In this document: one piece after another, positions 7,001 to 7,173 of the stretch
Numbering within the stretch: position 1 is the first letter of the stretch
Layout: each line of letters starts with the position of its first letter
Source: Verrucomicrobiales bacterium
GTDB lineage: Bacteria > Verrucomicrobiota > Verrucomicrobiia > Verrucomicrobiales > V1-33
Assembly: GCA_023253575.1 (NCBI GenBank)
Contig: JALRGB010000021.1
Span: 1-7,173 of the forward strand
Length of the DNA: 7,173 bases
Direction: 5' to 3'
Notes under the pieces: model-generated
Database searches by the model: none
The model's input: the letters and a program-made list of their open reading frames with translations, nothing else
What the model was told of the DNA's origin: nothing
Position numbers and translations under genes: made by a program

Positions 7001-7173
7001 TAGCCGCCGGGTGGCAACACGGTGGCGGCGGGAAACAGAAATTTTGCTGGGCGAGCTGGGTCATCGGTGAGCCCCATGCCTGAGAGTTCGGCGGCGAGAG
7101 TGCCGGCATTATGGATTTCGATGAAGTCAGGGCCGGTGCCGCGGGCGAAAACTTCATTGAGGCGAACGTCGGG
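4063..7173 (-). CDS. Large modular secreted/surface protein: tandem lamin-tail domains, Ig-like domains, TSP3-like repeats (N-terminus missing)
   Basis: The reading frame is open from the right edge to the TGA at 4063-4065, giving the last 1036 residues of a longer protein. The ATG at 7075-7077 is internal, because the 32 codons before it encode a clear lamin-tail start (RLNEVFARG, DFIEIHN). Modules, counted from the edge: four lamin-tail-like domains (about 1-128, 129-256, 259-384 and 384-557; landmarks LRINEW, DWFEIVNTS, SEINYHPP, YEFVEWLNTS, VDLTGW); two Ig-like domains (about 562-650 and 651-743; A-x-DPDG/DPEG and VDG-V-V); a beta-sandwich with GSLGHDFEV and TRLGVFD (747-914), whose family I do not name; Asp/Gly calcium-binding repeats (915-962); and a final module ending LQWS...RFLRVLVQP (967-1036). 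Such architectures in Verrucomicrobiota/Planctomycetota are typically secreted, and some carry an N-terminal CotH-like domain, which cannot be checked here. No enzyme motif is visible. Likely roles are adhesion, matrix or surface display, by inference only. Confidence 0.9.
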   Translation of the reverse strand, partial: PDVRLNEVFARGTGPDFIEIHNAGTLAAELSGMGLTDDPARPAKFLFPAATVLPPGGYLSVTLDEDAPFRLDGDGQTVVLLHRDGTVADALAFGPQADNRSTSRGPGGWELGIPTPGAGHQADPTGPPTGLRINEWMASNPDGADWFEIVNTSHQPVSLAGVQLRRSSEITSLPVHSFIGPGGFQQFVADRSPGPNHTVFKLSSNGETIIVADAEGKFIDTVTFGPQESGVAEGRLPDGVGPVARFPQHATPGEPNAFFLNDIVISRVFPDIEVFNRSSTPVVIDGWGLSDTLDRLNQFVVPAGFGAVPPGGTRVIAAETLPFALNTLRGGKVYLSHDGTHRSRQSYGAWDGHPWGLVERATGAVFVRIEPTPPTPSNVPVVGPVIVSEINYHPPDVPGKKPGNESGYEFVEWLNTSNATVDLTGWRLAGDANFTVPDGTLLAPAERIVIASTSPQDHASRYQSPPNTRILGPWSGRLSKSQGNVQIIRPLPPVATPGPDFGFQPEIVLESVNYTDTTPWPEIADGGGPALVRTAPTQDGREASSWSTEAPSPGTNPSPNQSPSVSILSPAQGTVTAAGRPLTFSVNAADPDGTISLIALEVDGVVIDVDTAAPYAFTWSSVDPGPHALRLIAVDNRLAAATAEISLTLTNDPPLAALLSPKPYTRVTENDSIMLEAAAIDPEGMIERLEFLVDGIVVGTATSPPWRLPWNASPAGQHRVTVRAIDVTGLSSVSPPSGIVVVGITPASPVIACQVPAGTVGQQNYNGSLGHDFEVLTPIVVTRLGVFDSGSNGLSNTLTAQLWRSLPSPQLLRSMTFTTAAPGTLAAGTSSRFKDLTTPLVLVPGTYTTVAYGYSASEPNGNAGIAAPVWTSDTGGGLIRFIGGGRHGPAAQFPGTVDGGPADRYAAPTFEFINADGDGDGLPLDWEITHAFNPEDPSDGPADTDGDGHSNQEEYAAGTHPRQATSSLELELVEATATQTTVRLVLPAQRTATLQWSRELVFWINHQTIAATAAQRTIEFKLPAESDRFLRVLVQP
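4291..4428 (-). repeat. Asp/Gly-rich calcium-binding repeats (TSP3/EF-hand-like)
   Basis: Within the large minus-strand protein this segment reads DGDGDGLPLDWE followed, after a Pro/Asp spacer, by DTDGDGHSNQEEYAAGTHP. The D-x-D-x-D-G-(L/H)-x-x-x-x-E spacing is the classic calcium-coordinating loop of thrombospondin type 3 and dockerin-like repeats. Such a pair linking a beta-sandwich to the C-terminal module is very common in secreted Verrucomicrobiota proteins. On the plus strand the coding produces a GCCATC triplet run near 4411-4430. Confidence 0.85.
5503..7173 (-). repeat. Tandem lamin-tail-like (LTD) domain repeats at protein level
   Basis: Four consecutive units share the pattern of an N-terminal (I/L)-N-E or S-E-(I) strand, an aromatic-acidic (D/E)F(I/V)E(I/W) segment with N-T-S or N-A-G, a G-W/G-V-x-L turn, a PPGG or APAE turn and a TV-x-F-G-P-Q type strand. 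The motif FGPQ appears in units one and two. Unit three is the most divergent and lacks the full opening strand; unit four has an inserted loop (PGKKPGNESGYEF). The repeats are divergent at nucleotide level, suggesting old duplication rather than recent copying. Confidence 0.75.

Overview
The window looks like a chromosomal segment from a heterotrophic, polysaccharide-degrading bacterium of the Verrucomicrobiota/Planctomycetota type. This is inferred from gene content: secreted sugar hydrolases with accessory beta-sandwich domains, a very large protein with tandem lamin-tail and Ig-like modules, Asp/Gly-rich calcium-binding (TSP3-like) repeats, a C-terminal module ending in FLRV, and starts without Shine-Dalgarno sequences. 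No rRNA or housekeeping marker is present, so the phylum is not proven.

Layout: positions 1-225 are non-coding or unassigned, with a small inverted repeat at 127-137. Positions 226-2376 (+) encode a complete secreted GH32 fructan hydrolase with the three catalytic motifs WNNDPNG, RDP and EC intact. Positions 2413-3945 (+) encode a DUF2961/GH172-type protein with an extra C-terminal beta-sandwich. It lies 36 bp downstream of the GH32 gene, in the same frame, and is probably co-transcribed with it. Positions 3946-4062 are a convergent intergenic gap with two short hairpins. Positions 4063-7173 (-) encode the C-terminal 1036 residues of a large modular secreted or surface protein whose N-terminus lies beyond the right edge.

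How the genes may work together: GH32 enzymes release fructose or fructo-oligosaccharides from levan, inulin or sucrose. Some characterised GH172 (DUF2961) enzymes act on difructose dianhydrides, and others on arabinofuranosides. The pair is therefore a plausible two-enzyme fructan or fructoside unit, although the GH172-like protein is divergent enough that its substrate is open. The minus-strand protein converges on this pair and is not obviously part of the same pathway. I see no mobile element, CRISPR array, tRNA or rRNA, and no clear evidence of a wholly new system. The most interesting point is the tandem GH32/divergent-GH172 arrangement.
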